DNA of 27,295 bases from Limisphaerales bacterium (lineage in GTDB: Bacteria > Verrucomicrobiota > Verrucomicrobiae > Limisphaerales > UBA11358), in contig PLZL01000175.1 in assembly GCA_003152145.1 (NCBI GenBank), forward strand, positions 1-27,295, read 5' to 3'. The notes beneath the pieces are model-generated. The model worked only from the letters and a program-made list of their open reading frames with translations. It was not told where the DNA came from and ran no database searches. The position numbers and the translations under genes were made by a program. Below are positions 1 through 8,680 of the stretch, piece after piece (position 1 is the first letter of the stretch; every line of letters begins with the position of its first letter).

Positions 1-476
1 GCGGCTTTGGCGGTGGTGGCGACGCATCGCAGATCAGCGGTGACGGTTGGGGGAAAAACTTCGAGAACGACCTGATCAAAGACATGATTCCGTTCATGGA
101 GTCACACTATTCCGTATATGCCGACCGCGAACATCGCGCGTTGGCGGGTCTCTCGATGGGTGGCGGGCAATCGCTTGATTTTGGCCTGACCCACCTCGAA
201 ACGTTCGCGTATGTTGGCAGCTTCTCTTGCGCGCCCAACACCCGGTTGCCCCAGCAACTGGTGCCGGATCCGGAAAAAGCCACCCAGATGCTGAAGCTGC
301 TATGGATTTCCGGCGGCGCCCACGATGGGTTGCTAAATTTCAGCCAGCGCACACACGCCTATCTCAAGGAGCACAACGTTCCGCATGTCTATAACGTGGA
401 CCAAGTCCCCGGCACCCACGACTTCGCCACCTGGAACAACAATTTGTATTTATTCGCCCAGCGACTTTTCCGATGA
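1..476 (+). CDS. Esterase, CE1 / esterase-D type (feruloyl esterase-like), C-terminal part
   Basis: The gene enters from the left edge and is open from the first bases; the internal ATG at 84 is not a real start. The alpha/beta-hydrolase pattern is clear: nucleophile elbow GLSMGGG with the Ser at 153-155, a candidate acid Asp in SGGAHDG at about 324, and the catalytic His in GTHDF at about 417, close to the C-terminus as usual in this fold. Exported members of this family remove feruloyl or acetyl groups from arabinoxylan, which fits the xylan and arabinan enzymes that follow. The first visible residues are Gly-rich (GFGGGG), like the inserts in downstream genes. The exact acyl specificity cannot be read from the sequence. 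Confidence 0.85.
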   Translation, partial: GFGGGGDASQISGDGWGKNFENDLIKDMIPFMESHYSVYADREHRALAGLSMGGGQSLDFGLTHLETFAYVGSFSCAPNTRLPQQLVPDPEKATQMLKLLWISGGAHDGLLNFSQRTHAYLKEHNVPHVYNVDQVPGTHDFATWNNNLYLFAQRLFR

Positions 477-569
477 GTTCATGCGCACCGCTGATTTTCT
501 TGAACCGCTGGCTTTTGGCGAACAAACTTAGAAACTGTGAACGCGCAATTATTGAATGAGTTGAAGCCG

Positions 570-2159
570 ATGCCGGTTGTTTGGCGCTCGATTGCTGGAG
601 CGACGGTTGTCGCACTATTCACTTTGGCCTCACCCGTCTTTGCGCTCGATGGCCAAATCGGGATTCATGATCCCTCCACCGTCATCCAGTGTGACGGCAA
701 ATTCTACGTCTTCGGCACCGGCGGCGGCGGCCTGATTTCCGACGACGGCTGGACCTGGCGCGGCGGGGCGGTGCGTCCGGGCGGCGGCGTGGCGCCCGAC
801 GTGATCCACATCGGGGATCGCTATATCGTGACCTATGGCGGAACGGGCGCGATTCACACGATGTGGACCAAGACGCTCGACCCGGGTGACACAAATAATT
901 GTGTTTTTCAAGATGACACGCTGGTGGCCGGGGGCGACCTGGATTGCAACCCGATTGACCCGTCCCTCATGCTGGACCCGACCGACGGCAAGTTGTGGAT
1001 GACCTACGGTTCGTATGTTGGCTACATCCGCCTCCTCGAGCTGGATCCCAGGACTGGCAAGCGCGTTGATACCAACGAACCACCGTTCAACATCGCCATC
1101 AACTGCGAAGCCTCGGAAATGATCTATCACGACGGGTGGTATTACCTGCTGGCCACGCACGGCAGTTGCTGTCAGGGCGCCAACTCCGGATACAACATCC
1201 GGGTGGGGCGCGCCCGGAAGATCACCGGGCCGTTCGTTGACAACCTGGGCATCCCGATGCTCGAAGGCGGCGGCAAGCTGTTTTGCGGCTCGGAGGAACG
1301 CTGCATTGGTCCCGGGCACTTTGGCCTGCTGGCTTTGGATGACGAGGCCGCGCAGAAGTTCTCGTGCCATTACGAAGCGGATCTGGACCGTGGCGGTGCC
1401 AGCGTGCTGGAAATCCGCCCGGTGCTCTGGCAGGACGGCTGGCCGGTCGCCGGCGACAATCTGGTGGCGGGCACGTATGAAGTTCAATCCGTGCGCACCG
1501 GCACTTCGCTGGAACTTGCGGTGGAGGGTGTGCCGGTCGGTGGCCCGCGCGCCAGGGGTGGACGCGGTGGGTTCGGCGGACGGGGCGGTGCGGGGGGAAC
1601 GAACGCCATTGGCGGGCGGGGCGCATTCGGTGGAACCAACGGTTTCGCCGGACAGGGAGGTTTTGGCGGAGCCGGCGGAACCAACGGCTTCGGCGGACGC
1701 GGCGGCGGCGGGGGCGGACGCGGGATGTTCGGCGGTCAAGGCGGCGTGATTCCGGCACAGGATGTCGCGCAGGTTTCGACGAACTGGCCGTCGGGCAACA
1801 TTGAGGTGCGCATGGCCAATTACCTGTGCCAAGCCCAGCAGAAGTGGACGTTCACCGCCGTCACCAACGCCGGCGGTTACCCCGGTTCGCCCTATTTCAA
1901 GATCACCATTGCCGGGACAGACCGTGCGCTGGCGGCCACCGCGGACGCGGAATTGGTCACCGTGCCCGCCTTCACCGGCGCGCCGGAACAGCTCTGGCGC
2001 ATTGACGAGCTGACGGACGGCACCTGGCGCGTCATGCCCAAGGTGGTCCCTGATTCGAAGGAATCGCCGGCCCTTTCGGCGATCGGCAGCCGTTTCGCAA
2101 CGCTGGCCAAGTTCGATCCCAAGAGCGACCGGCAACGTTGGGTGCTCAAGAAGCCATAA
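570..2159 (+). CDS. Exported GH43 glycosidase, endo-arabinanase-like, with Gly-rich insert and C-terminal trefoil-like domain
   Basis: The protein has 529 aa from the ATG at 570, which gives a compact signal peptide ending ASPVFA. A GTG at 537 would add 11 residues, and neither start has a good ribosome site. The N-terminal 300 residues look like a five-bladed GH43 propeller: base Asp34 in HDPSTV, the second Asp130 in NPIDPSLM, and acid Glu180 in NCEASEMIYHDGWYY. The HDPS start and the GSCC motif resemble arabinan endo-1,5-alpha-L-arabinosidases. From about residue 300 a beta-trefoil/ricin-like region begins (TYEVQSVRTGTSLELAVEG) and ends with QRWVLKKP. It is interrupted by a 68-residue Gly-rich tract (325-392) absent from normal GH43 enzymes. 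The likely role is extracellular cleavage of arabinan or of arabinosyl-substituted chains; exact specificity is inferred. Confidence 0.85.
   Translation: MPVVWRSIAGATVVALFTLASPVFALDGQIGIHDPSTVIQCDGKFYVFGTGGGGLISDDGWTWRGGAVRPGGGVAPDVIHIGDRYIVTYGGTGAIHTMWTKTLDPGDTNNCVFQDDTLVAGGDLDCNPIDPSLMLDPTDGKLWMTYGSYVGYIRLLELDPRTGKRVDTNEPPFNIAINCEASEMIYHDGWYYLLATHGSCCQGANSGYNIRVGRARKITGPFVDNLGIPMLEGGGKLFCGSEERCIGPGHFGLLALDDEAAQKFSCHYEADLDRGGASVLEIRPVLWQDGWPVAGDNLVAGTYEVQSVRTGTSLELAVEGVPVGGPRARGGRGGFGGRGGAGGTNAIGGRGAFGGTNGFAGQGGFGGAGGTNGFGGRGGGGGGRGMFGGQGGVIPAQDVAQVSTNWPSGNIEVRMANYLCQAQQKWTFTAVTNAGGYPGSPYFKITIAGTDRALAATADAELVTVPAFTGAPEQLWRIDELTDGTWRVMPKVVPDSKESPALSAIGSRFATLAKFDPKSDRQRWVLKKP
1542..1745 (+). 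repeat. Low-complexity Gly/Arg/Phe-rich coding tract inside GH43
   Basis: About 204 bp of imperfect GGCGGACG / TTCGGCGG / GGAACCAACGG micro-repeats encode tandem GGRGGFGG, GGTNGFGG and GGRGG units. The tract stays in frame and lies within the C-terminal trefoil-like part, away from the catalytic residues. Shorter versions occur in the SGNH, 8681-10675, GH51, second GH43 and GH3 genes. Confidence 0.85.
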
Positions 2160-2218
2160 GCATGAATTGGATTTCCATTGCCAACCCCAAATATCAAACA
2201 TTCTCCCGAAGTTTTCAC

Positions 2219-2944
2219 ATGAAGACTTCCCGCCAACTTCTACTTTCAATGACTGTAGCCCTGGTCGGTTCAGCGTTCGTTACGACTGCCGCCGCCCAAG
2301 GTCGCGGCAACGCGGCCCGCGGCGCCGCCCTCCCGGCCAGCTCGCACTCCCTCACGGCCATCACGACCCCAGCCGCCGCACCCGACGCCGACGGCTTCAT
2401 CCAGCGCTGGATGCTCCTGGAACCGATCCCTTGCAACGGCCAGGCCACTGACAACGCCGTCCAGGCAACCGTCAAAAAGGAATACTTTCCCAACCAGTTC
2501 ACGGTCATTCCCAAGGACGGCGACAAGGAGACGGTCGATGGCCAGGAATACACCTGGCACGCGATGGATACCAGGAATTACAACGTCAACCTCCTGCACT
2601 TCGCCTACTTCCTGAACAAGTCATCGGACAACGCGATATTTTGGGCCGTAACCGTTGTCAACTGCCCGGAGGAGCTGCGCGACGTGCGCCTGGCCATCGG
2701 CTCCAACTCAGCCTCCGTGTGGTGGGTCAACGGACAGGAGGTGGCCGGTGTCTACGGTGACATCCAAACCGTCGTTGACGACGGCGTCTCCAAACGCATC
2801 ACGTTGAAGCCGGGGCCGAACATTGTGCGCGTTGCCGTGGTCAACAACGGCGGCGCGACGGATTTCTGTGCGCGGTTTCTCGATGCCGAGGGCAAACCGG
2901 TGAAAGGATTTACCCTGACTGCGGGCAACGTGAATCAGCCTTAA
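2219..2944 (+). CDS. Small secreted jelly-roll-like protein, probable carbohydrate-binding or esterase-associated module
   Basis: The protein has 241 aa from the ATG at 2219; the frame is open from 2138, but only this start gives a clean signal peptide (MKTSRQLLL... to TTAAAQ). A short Arg/Gly/Ala-rich linker follows (GRGNAARGAALPAS). The rest is one beta-rich domain with the motifs RWMLLEPIPCNGQATDNAV, FWAVTVVNCPEE, SASVWWVNGQEV and GPNIVRVAVVNNGGATDFCARF. The 'V..VNG' and 'L.PG.N.V...V.N.GG' pattern resembles galactose-binding jelly rolls found in GH2-type and esterase-associated modules. I recall similar modules fused to or near acetylxylan/feruloyl esterases, which suits its place just after the esterase and GH43. 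No catalytic motif is visible. It lies 59 bp after GH43 and 34 bp before the next gene. Confidence 0.7.
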   Translation: MKTSRQLLLSMTVALVGSAFVTTAAAQGRGNAARGAALPASSHSLTAITTPAAAPDADGFIQRWMLLEPIPCNGQATDNAVQATVKKEYFPNQFTVIPKDGDKETVDGQEYTWHAMDTRNYNVNLLHFAYFLNKSSDNAIFWAVTVVNCPEELRDVRLAIGSNSASVWWVNGQEVAGVYGDIQTVVDDGVSKRITLKPGPNIVRVAVVNNGGATDFCARFLDAEGKPVKGFTLTAGNVNQP

Positions 2945-2978
2945 AAATGAATTGCAGTTCAACGCGTTATCCAGTTCC

Positions 2979-5153
2979 ATGAAACGATCCATCCTCACTC
3001 GATCAACGGTCACGACACTCCTCGCCGCCAGCGCTCTGTTGAGCCTCACGGCGACATCGAATTCCGCCGGGCTGCCCCCCGCTGCGATGAAACATTGGAC
3101 GGCCGACAACGGCAACGGCACCTACTCCAATCCGTTGTTTTACGGCGAATTTGAAGACCCGGATCCCATCCGCGTGGGCGACGACTATTATCTGGCGGGA
3201 ACCACCATGCACATGATGCCCGCGGTGGAAATCCTGCATTCCAAGGATTTGGTGAACTGGGAACTCGCCGGCTATTGCACCAACAAGCTTGATCTTGGGT
3301 TTGATCCGGCCAAACCTGATCAAGACCCCTATCGCCTTGAAGGTGGGAATATTTACGGCCGCGGCATCTGGGCGCCGTGCATCCGTTATCACAACGGGAT
3401 GTTTTATATTCTGTGCAACGTCAACGGCGCAGGCCTCGAGGTCTTCCGCTCCAAATCAATCACCGGGCCTTGGGAGCAAAACCAGTTGCCCGGAAGGCAC
3501 GACATGTCAATTCTCTTCGATGACGACCTCAACAAGATCTTTATCATCTCCAGCGCTGGCAACCGGGGCACCAATGGAACCACCTTCTATCCCATTGAAG
3601 AGATTACGCCGGACCTGATGGCCATTGACACCAACGCACCCAAACACCAGTTGGTCGTTCGGCAGGGCAGCCCGAGAATGGGCGAAGGCCATCACCTCTA
3701 CAAAATCAACGGCAAATATTATGACATTTCCGCCATTCCGGGCGGCGCGGTCAACCAGATGGTTGCCCGTGCGGATTCCATTGATGGCCCCTGGACGGTA
3801 ACAACGATGGTTGACAGCGAATCTCTCGGCGTAACCGGTTCGACCCCCGCAAAAGCCAATGCCAACGATCGTGGTCTCTGGCTGCATCAAGGCGGCATGG
3901 TTGAAACCCAGACGGGCCAGTGGTGGTGCATCATCATGTCAGACCACGGCAGCGGTGGCCGCATGGTTTCCTTGGTGCCGGTTACCTGGGACAACGGCTT
4001 CCCGCTCATCGGGCTGCCGGGCAATCTGCGAAAAGCGCCCAATACCTGGATCAAGCCCGACACGGGCTATACCCAGGAACCCACGCCGACCTATGTCTGG
4101 GACGACAACTTCGACAGTGGCAAATTGAATCCGCATTGGCAGTGGAATCACGTGGAAGACGATTCCAAGTGGTCGTTGGCCGAAAAACCCGGCGTGCTGC
4201 GGCTGCATTCACTCCCGGCGGCCAACTTCTACAACGCCCGCAACAGCGTGTGTCAGCGTCCGCCTGGGCCGGAGTCCATCCAGACGGTTGAACTGGATAC
4301 GACCGGTCTGACTGACGGCGACGTTGCGGGTCTGGCGCTGCTCTGCAATCCCTACGATTGGATCGGCGTGGTGAAGACCGCAGACTCGACGTCACTGCAA
4401 ATGTTCGCCGCTCCAGCCAGCGGACGGGGACGCCGAGGCGGTGCGGCAACCGCCCAGACGAACGCGCCCATCATCAGCCCGGGCACTCCTCCGAAGCATC
4501 TGTGGCTTCGCGTTCACTGCAATTTTGACACTGATCAGGCGATCTTCAGTTGGAGTGCCGACGGCAAGCAATTCACGCCTCTGGGCGATCCCTGGCCGCT
4601 CCCCGTTTTCCAGTTGCAGACGTTCCAGGGCGTCCGCCCGGCCCTGTTCAACTACAACACGTCCGGCCAGCCCGGCGGTTATGCCGATTTTGACAACTAC
4701 ACCTGTGACGAACCGCGCGCCCGCGGCATTGAGCGGGAGATTCCACTGGGCAAGACCATCATGCTGACCAGCGGCGCCGACGGGAGCGTTTTATGGGCGG
4801 ACACCAAAAGCAATTTGCTTGTGAATGCGGCGGAAGTGCAAGGGGAGAACGCCAGATTTCAGGTGATTGATCTCGGCCTCGGCCGCGTGGCGTTCAAGTC
4901 CAGCAACGGCCGGTTTGTCTCCGCGGCGGAAGAAGGAGTGACGCTGAAGGACCTCGCGGGCAACAAGCCGGGCGATGCTGAGTCGTTCCAATGGATCAAT
5001 CTCATGCGCGGCGACACCGCGTTCATGTCTTTGGTGAACCACCGTTATCTGGCCACCAAACCCAACGAACCCGGACCGGTCACCGCGACCGCCACTGACG
5101 TGACTCCGGCCCGCAAAGGCGGCGTCTGTATCAAATGGAAAGCGGTCGAATGA
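2979..5153 (+). CDS. Exported GH43 beta-xylosidase / arabinofuranosidase (GH43_12-like) with C-terminal beta-sandwich and trefoil domain
   Basis: The protein has 724 aa. The ATG at 2979 begins a good signal peptide; an in-frame TTG at 2952 is less likely. The GH43 propeller covers about residues 45-360: base Asp60 in FEDPDPIRVGDDYYLAG, Asp175 in GRHDMSILFDDD, and acid Glu236 in MGEGHHLYKINGKYY. The EG-H-LYKINGKYY form matches the beta-xylosidase-type subfamily. About residues 370-590 form the concanavalin-like beta-sandwich that follows such domains (WDDNFDSGKLNPHWQWNH...), with a short Gly/Arg-rich insert SGRGRRGGAA at 481-490. From about residue 600 a fascin/ricin-type trefoil begins (GKTIMLTSGADGSVLWAD, FKSSNGRFVSAAEEG, NHRYLATKPN). 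It probably releases xylose or arabinose from oligosaccharides outside the cytoplasm. Confidence 0.87.
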   Translation: MKRSILTRSTVTTLLAASALLSLTATSNSAGLPPAAMKHWTADNGNGTYSNPLFYGEFEDPDPIRVGDDYYLAGTTMHMMPAVEILHSKDLVNWELAGYCTNKLDLGFDPAKPDQDPYRLEGGNIYGRGIWAPCIRYHNGMFYILCNVNGAGLEVFRSKSITGPWEQNQLPGRHDMSILFDDDLNKIFIISSAGNRGTNGTTFYPIEEITPDLMAIDTNAPKHQLVVRQGSPRMGEGHHLYKINGKYYDISAIPGGAVNQMVARADSIDGPWTVTTMVDSESLGVTGSTPAKANANDRGLWLHQGGMVETQTGQWWCIIMSDHGSGGRMVSLVPVTWDNGFPLIGLPGNLRKAPNTWIKPDTGYTQEPTPTYVWDDNFDSGKLNPHWQWNHVEDDSKWSLAEKPGVLRLHSLPAANFYNARNSVCQRPPGPESIQTVELDTTGLTDGDVAGLALLCNPYDWIGVVKTADSTSLQMFAAPASGRGRRGGAATAQTNAPIISPGTPPKHLWLRVHCNFDTDQAIFSWSADGKQFTPLGDPWPLPVFQLQTFQGVRPALFNYNTSGQPGGYADFDNYTCDEPRARGIEREIPLGKTIMLTSGADGSVLWADTKSNLLVNAAEVQGENARFQVIDLGLGRVAFKSSNGRFVSAAEEGVTLKDLAGNKPGDAESFQWINLMRGDTAFMSLVNHRYLATKPNEPGPVTATATDVTPARKGGVCIKWKAVE

Positions 5154-5205
5154 ACCAGCGTAAACAATACGTCCGCGCACAACGGGATAAGATGTCAGCG
5201 AGTCT

Positions 5206-7650
5206 ATGAAACTCCGTTTGTCGAGCCTCGGGATGCTGCTGGTGGTTCTGGCCGTTGGCGGCTGCATCCACCAGCCTGCTCCCGGTGGCCCGGGCAACAC
5301 GGCCAAGCTGACTCCGACTGATTTGTCCACCATTCGCGGTGCCAACTATCGCGCGGCGCGTGCCGCGAACACAACCGACTATTGGCTGCATTACAATGCC
5401 GCCGAGACCGAGCGCGATCTGACTTACGCTGATCGCCTGCAACTCAATCAACTGCGCGTGTTCGTCAACTCCGCCTCGTGGCAGACGAACCAGGCGGCGT
5501 TCAGAAAAAATCTCGTTGACCTCGCGCGCGCGGCCAACCGGCATCGCATCGGATTGTTAATCACCGTCGGCGATTCGGCGTCGTTCATAAAGGCCGACGG
5601 CACGATTAACAGTGCCCAAATCCGTGAATTTGTCACCGCACTGGTCGCCGCGATTGGCCGCGAACCGGCCCTGGCCTTCTGGGATGCTTCCAATGAACCG
5701 GATTACAATGCCGCCGGCTCGCCGCGCGATCAGCAGCAGAAGCGCATGGAGATTGCCCGCCAGATTGCCGCCACGTTGCACGAACTGGATAAGAAGACTC
5801 CAGTAACCATCGGCGTCGCCAACGAGCGCAACATGGAGACGCTCGCCGATTCGGTGGATGTGCTTTCATTCCATGACTATCTGGGGACCCGCGCCGCCAT
5901 CTCAAATGACATTGTCCGCGCGAAGGCGTTCGCCGCCAAGGCCGGCAAGCAGGTGATTAATACCGAAATCGGCTGCATCGCCCGGGCAAACCCTTACGAC
6001 GTGACGCTCGAGGAACACATGAACGCCCATGTCGGCTGGTATATCTGGGAACTGATGATCACCAAGCGCTGGGGCGATGTTCACGGCGTTTTTTATCCCG
6101 ATGGCGCCGTGCGCGACCCGGCGATTCCTGCGGCGATGTTCGGATTGTTCCGCAACCGCTCGGACAATGCGCTTTTGGAAAATGTCGACCGCGAGGGTTG
6201 GGTCAATACCGACGTCGCCGCTGCACAGGCATGGCTGACCAATTCTGCCGGTGATTGGAAGGACGGTCTCAATGACGCCGAAAAGCTCGCGAATTTGCTG
6301 GAAGGCGGGCAATTGATTGCCATGCGCGAGCCGCCCACCCGCACGCTCGCCCTGTTGCGGCAGGGGCCGCCCAACCCGGCGGCCTTGCGCGCGCAGATGA
6401 CCAATTACATCGCCCTGCTGCAACCTTTTGAACGGCCCGGCGCCTCCGCGACGCTCGACGCCCACCTTCCCACGATGCCCGATGTCTTGGCGTCGCCTGC
6501 GGTGTATCCCATCGTGCGTCGCGCGGGTTCGCGCACGCCGGTGGACTGCTCGACGATACGTGGCGCGAACTACAGTTACGCCAATGGCGGCTCCTTTGGG
6601 ATGTGGAGCAACTATTCGGCGACGACCACCGAGCGGGATCTAGACTACGCCCGGCGGCTGGGCATCAATCAAATTCGTTGTTTCATTTCTTACCCGGCCT
6701 ACCAGCGCAATCCCGATCAGTTTCGGCAGAATCTTCTTCATCTGGTGCGTGCCGCTGACCAACGCGGCATCGGCGTTATGCCGGTCGTTGGATACAACCG
6801 GCAGATGCTGGGGGACGGCTATCCGGGTGCCGAGGAATGGGCGAAGTTTCTGGTGGCAACGTTGGGGAAGGAACCGGGCCTTGCATTTTGGGATGTTTAC
6901 AACGAGCCGGATTGGCCGCCCACGGCGACCAATTACACCCGCCGCCTCGAGTTCGCAGCGCACATGGCGGGCGTGTTCCGCAAACTTGATGGCCATACGC
7001 CCGTCACCATCGGCTACGCCTATGAGTCCATGATGGAAAAGTATGTTGACGATGTGGACGTGCTGGTCTTCCACAATTATCTACAAACCCGGGAAGGGGT
7101 CCGCGCGGCCATCGAGCGCGCGAAGAAGGTCGCCGCGGCGGCACACAAGCAGGTCATGGATGATGAAATGGCCTGTGTCTGCCGCGCCAATCCCTATGAC
7201 ATGGCCATCCAGGAACACTTGGACGGCCATATCGGTTACTATGTTTTTGAGCTGATGATCGTGTCGGGCAGCCCGCGTGCCTGGGGCTACGTTCACGGTA
7301 TTTTTTATCCCGATGGCACGGTCCGCGATCCGTCCATCCCGATGGCCGTCATGGGCATCTTCCGCAATCGCGGCCCGGACGTCGTGCTCGAGCGGCCAAA
7401 TCGCGAAGGCCGCGTGACCCGCACCATTACCGATGCCCGCAACTGGCTGGCCAAACCGGACGGCGACTGGCACGCCGGTCTGGACATCGCCGAAGTGGCC
7501 GCCAACCTTTTGGAGTCCGCGCAACTCGTGCCCCTGCATGAACTGCCGACCCGACAGGTCGAATTGCTGCGGCGCGGGCAGGAGGATCGCCCAGCACTCA
7601 AGGCGCTCCTCGAAAAAGACATTGCCGCGCTCCAACCCTATGAACGATAA
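5206..7650 (+). CDS. Lipoprotein with two tandem clan GH-A (GH5-like) catalytic barrels
   Basis: The protein has 814 aa with a lipoprotein signal: hydrophobic LGMLLVVLAVGG followed by the lipobox Cys20. Residues 39-410 and 448-814 are two copies of one domain. Both begin STIRGANY, continue with ERDL.YA, and end in a helical tail (LANLLEGGQL.../AANLLESAQL...). Each keeps the clan GH-A acid/base NEPD (Glu164; Glu567), the strand-6 His-x-Tyr (SFHDYL; VFHNYL) and a strand-7 nucleophile (INTEIGC Glu254; MDDEMAC Glu654), followed by W/Y-x-x-x-EL and GVFYPDG / GIFYPDG. Both halves should therefore be active. I cannot assign the GH family firmly; GH5-like is the best description, and the substrate is unknown but probably a hemicellulose linkage. 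Membrane anchoring suggests action at the cell surface or periplasm. Confidence 0.8.
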   Translation: MKLRLSSLGMLLVVLAVGGCIHQPAPGGPGNTAKLTPTDLSTIRGANYRAARAANTTDYWLHYNAAETERDLTYADRLQLNQLRVFVNSASWQTNQAAFRKNLVDLARAANRHRIGLLITVGDSASFIKADGTINSAQIREFVTALVAAIGREPALAFWDASNEPDYNAAGSPRDQQQKRMEIARQIAATLHELDKKTPVTIGVANERNMETLADSVDVLSFHDYLGTRAAISNDIVRAKAFAAKAGKQVINTEIGCIARANPYDVTLEEHMNAHVGWYIWELMITKRWGDVHGVFYPDGAVRDPAIPAAMFGLFRNRSDNALLENVDREGWVNTDVAAAQAWLTNSAGDWKDGLNDAEKLANLLEGGQLIAMREPPTRTLALLRQGPPNPAALRAQMTNYIALLQPFERPGASATLDAHLPTMPDVLASPAVYPIVRRAGSRTPVDCSTIRGANYSYANGGSFGMWSNYSATTTERDLDYARRLGINQIRCFISYPAYQRNPDQFRQNLLHLVRAADQRGIGVMPVVGYNRQMLGDGYPGAEEWAKFLVATLGKEPGLAFWDVYNEPDWPPTATNYTRRLEFAAHMAGVFRKLDGHTPVTIGYAYESMMEKYVDDVDVLVFHNYLQTREGVRAAIERAKKVAAAAHKQVMDDEMACVCRANPYDMAIQEHLDGHIGYYVFELMIVSGSPRAWGYVHGIFYPDGTVRDPSIPMAVMGIFRNRGPDVVLERPNREGRVTRTITDARNWLAKPDGDWHAGLDIAEVAANLLESAQLVPLHELPTRQVELLRRGQEDRPALKALLEKDIAALQPYER

Positions 7651-7674
7651 AAATCATTACCAACGGAACTGCCC

Positions 7675-8664
7675 ATGAAAAAAATAACATTACTCACGCT
7701 CTTTGCTTGCGCCATCTTCAGCGTCACCAGCATTTGCGAAGTGCGCGCCCAAAATGGCCCGGCCGCATCGAATACCGCCACCTCGGGCGGCCCTGGTCGT
7801 GGCGGCGGACGCGGCTTCTTTGGCCGCGGGCAGATGCAGCAGGGTCCGCCGGCGCCAGTTCCGCCGGAGGTCGCCATTCCGCGACCCAGCGCCGACGAGA
7901 TCGCCAAGATAAACGCGGACCTCAAACAATTCATCGCCACTTCTTCCGACAAGGAATTGTTGCAGAAATGGGAATCGCTCATCACCGTCCAGATGCCGCG
8001 CGAGAATCCGTGCATCCGTCCTACCGGCATCCCGCAAAATCCGCGGCATCAGTCGTTCCTGAACATCGCCACCAACGGCGATTTCGATGTTTTGTTCCTC
8101 GGCGATTCGATCACCGATCTGATTAATGTGGACGACGATGGGAACGGCAATCCGGGCGGCAAGGCGGCTTTTGCCAAGTATTTCAACGGCGTGAAAATTG
8201 CCAACTTTGGTATCTCCGGCGACACAACGCAAGGTGTGCTCTGGCGCCTGCAGAATGGGGAAGGCAAAGGCCACAAGCCGAAGGCCGTCATGCTCATGAT
8301 CGGCACCAACAACACCACCGACCAGTCAAGGCCGTCAGGTGCAGAGATTGCCGAGGGCATCGGCGCCATTGTGCTGGAACTCCGCAACGATTTTCCGGAT
8401 GCCAAAATCATGCTCCTGGCTATCTTTCCGCGCGGCACCGGCCCGAACGATTCCAACCGTCACAAATGCGAGGAAGCGAACAAAATCATCGCCAGGCTGG
8501 ACGACGGGAAACACGTCTTCTTCACCGACATCAACTCCAAGTTCCTCGACGCCAACGGCGGCCTCATCGGCTTCCGCACCTCCGACCACCTGCATCCGAC
8601 GGATGTGGGTTTCGACCTCTGGGCGTCAGCCGTCGCCCCCACGCTGAAGGGCTGGATCAATTGA
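7675..8664 (+). CDS. Exported SGNH/GDSL-type esterase (acetyl-esterase-like)
   Basis: The protein has 329 aa with a signal peptide ending near VRAQ. A Gly/Arg/Pro-rich linker follows (residues 37-65, including GRGGGRGFFGRG). A helical segment then leads into an SGNH fold with all four blocks: FLGDSIT (nucleophile Ser145), FGISGDTT (Gly182), MIGTNN (Asn212) and SDHLHPT (Asp304, His307). It is 24 bp after the preceding gene and 16 bp before the next. In this setting deacetylation of xylan or pectin side groups is the natural guess, but close relatives also include platelet-activating-factor acetylhydrolase-like esterases, so the acyl substrate is not determined. Confidence 0.87.
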   Translation: MKKITLLTLFACAIFSVTSICEVRAQNGPAASNTATSGGPGRGGGRGFFGRGQMQQGPPAPVPPEVAIPRPSADEIAKINADLKQFIATSSDKELLQKWESLITVQMPRENPCIRPTGIPQNPRHQSFLNIATNGDFDVLFLGDSITDLINVDDDGNGNPGGKAAFAKYFNGVKIANFGISGDTTQGVLWRLQNGEGKGHKPKAVMLMIGTNNTTDQSRPSGAEIAEGIGAIVLELRNDFPDAKIMLLAIFPRGTGPNDSNRHKCEEANKIIARLDDGKHVFFTDINSKFLDANGGLIGFRTSDHLHPTDVGFDLWASAVAPTLKGWIN

Positions 8665-8680
8665 CCGTTTGAAACACCAA

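Noticed and set aside
1542..1745. CRISPR-like or tandem repeat array
   Set aside because: The repeats are short, imperfect, in frame and encode Gly-rich residues within GH43; there are no spacers.
630..2249. 539-residue open frame on the minus strand opposite the first GH43
   Set aside because: It is Arg/Ala/His-rich with no domain, and the plus frame has a signal peptide and all GH43 motifs. It is a shadow of high-GC coding sequence.
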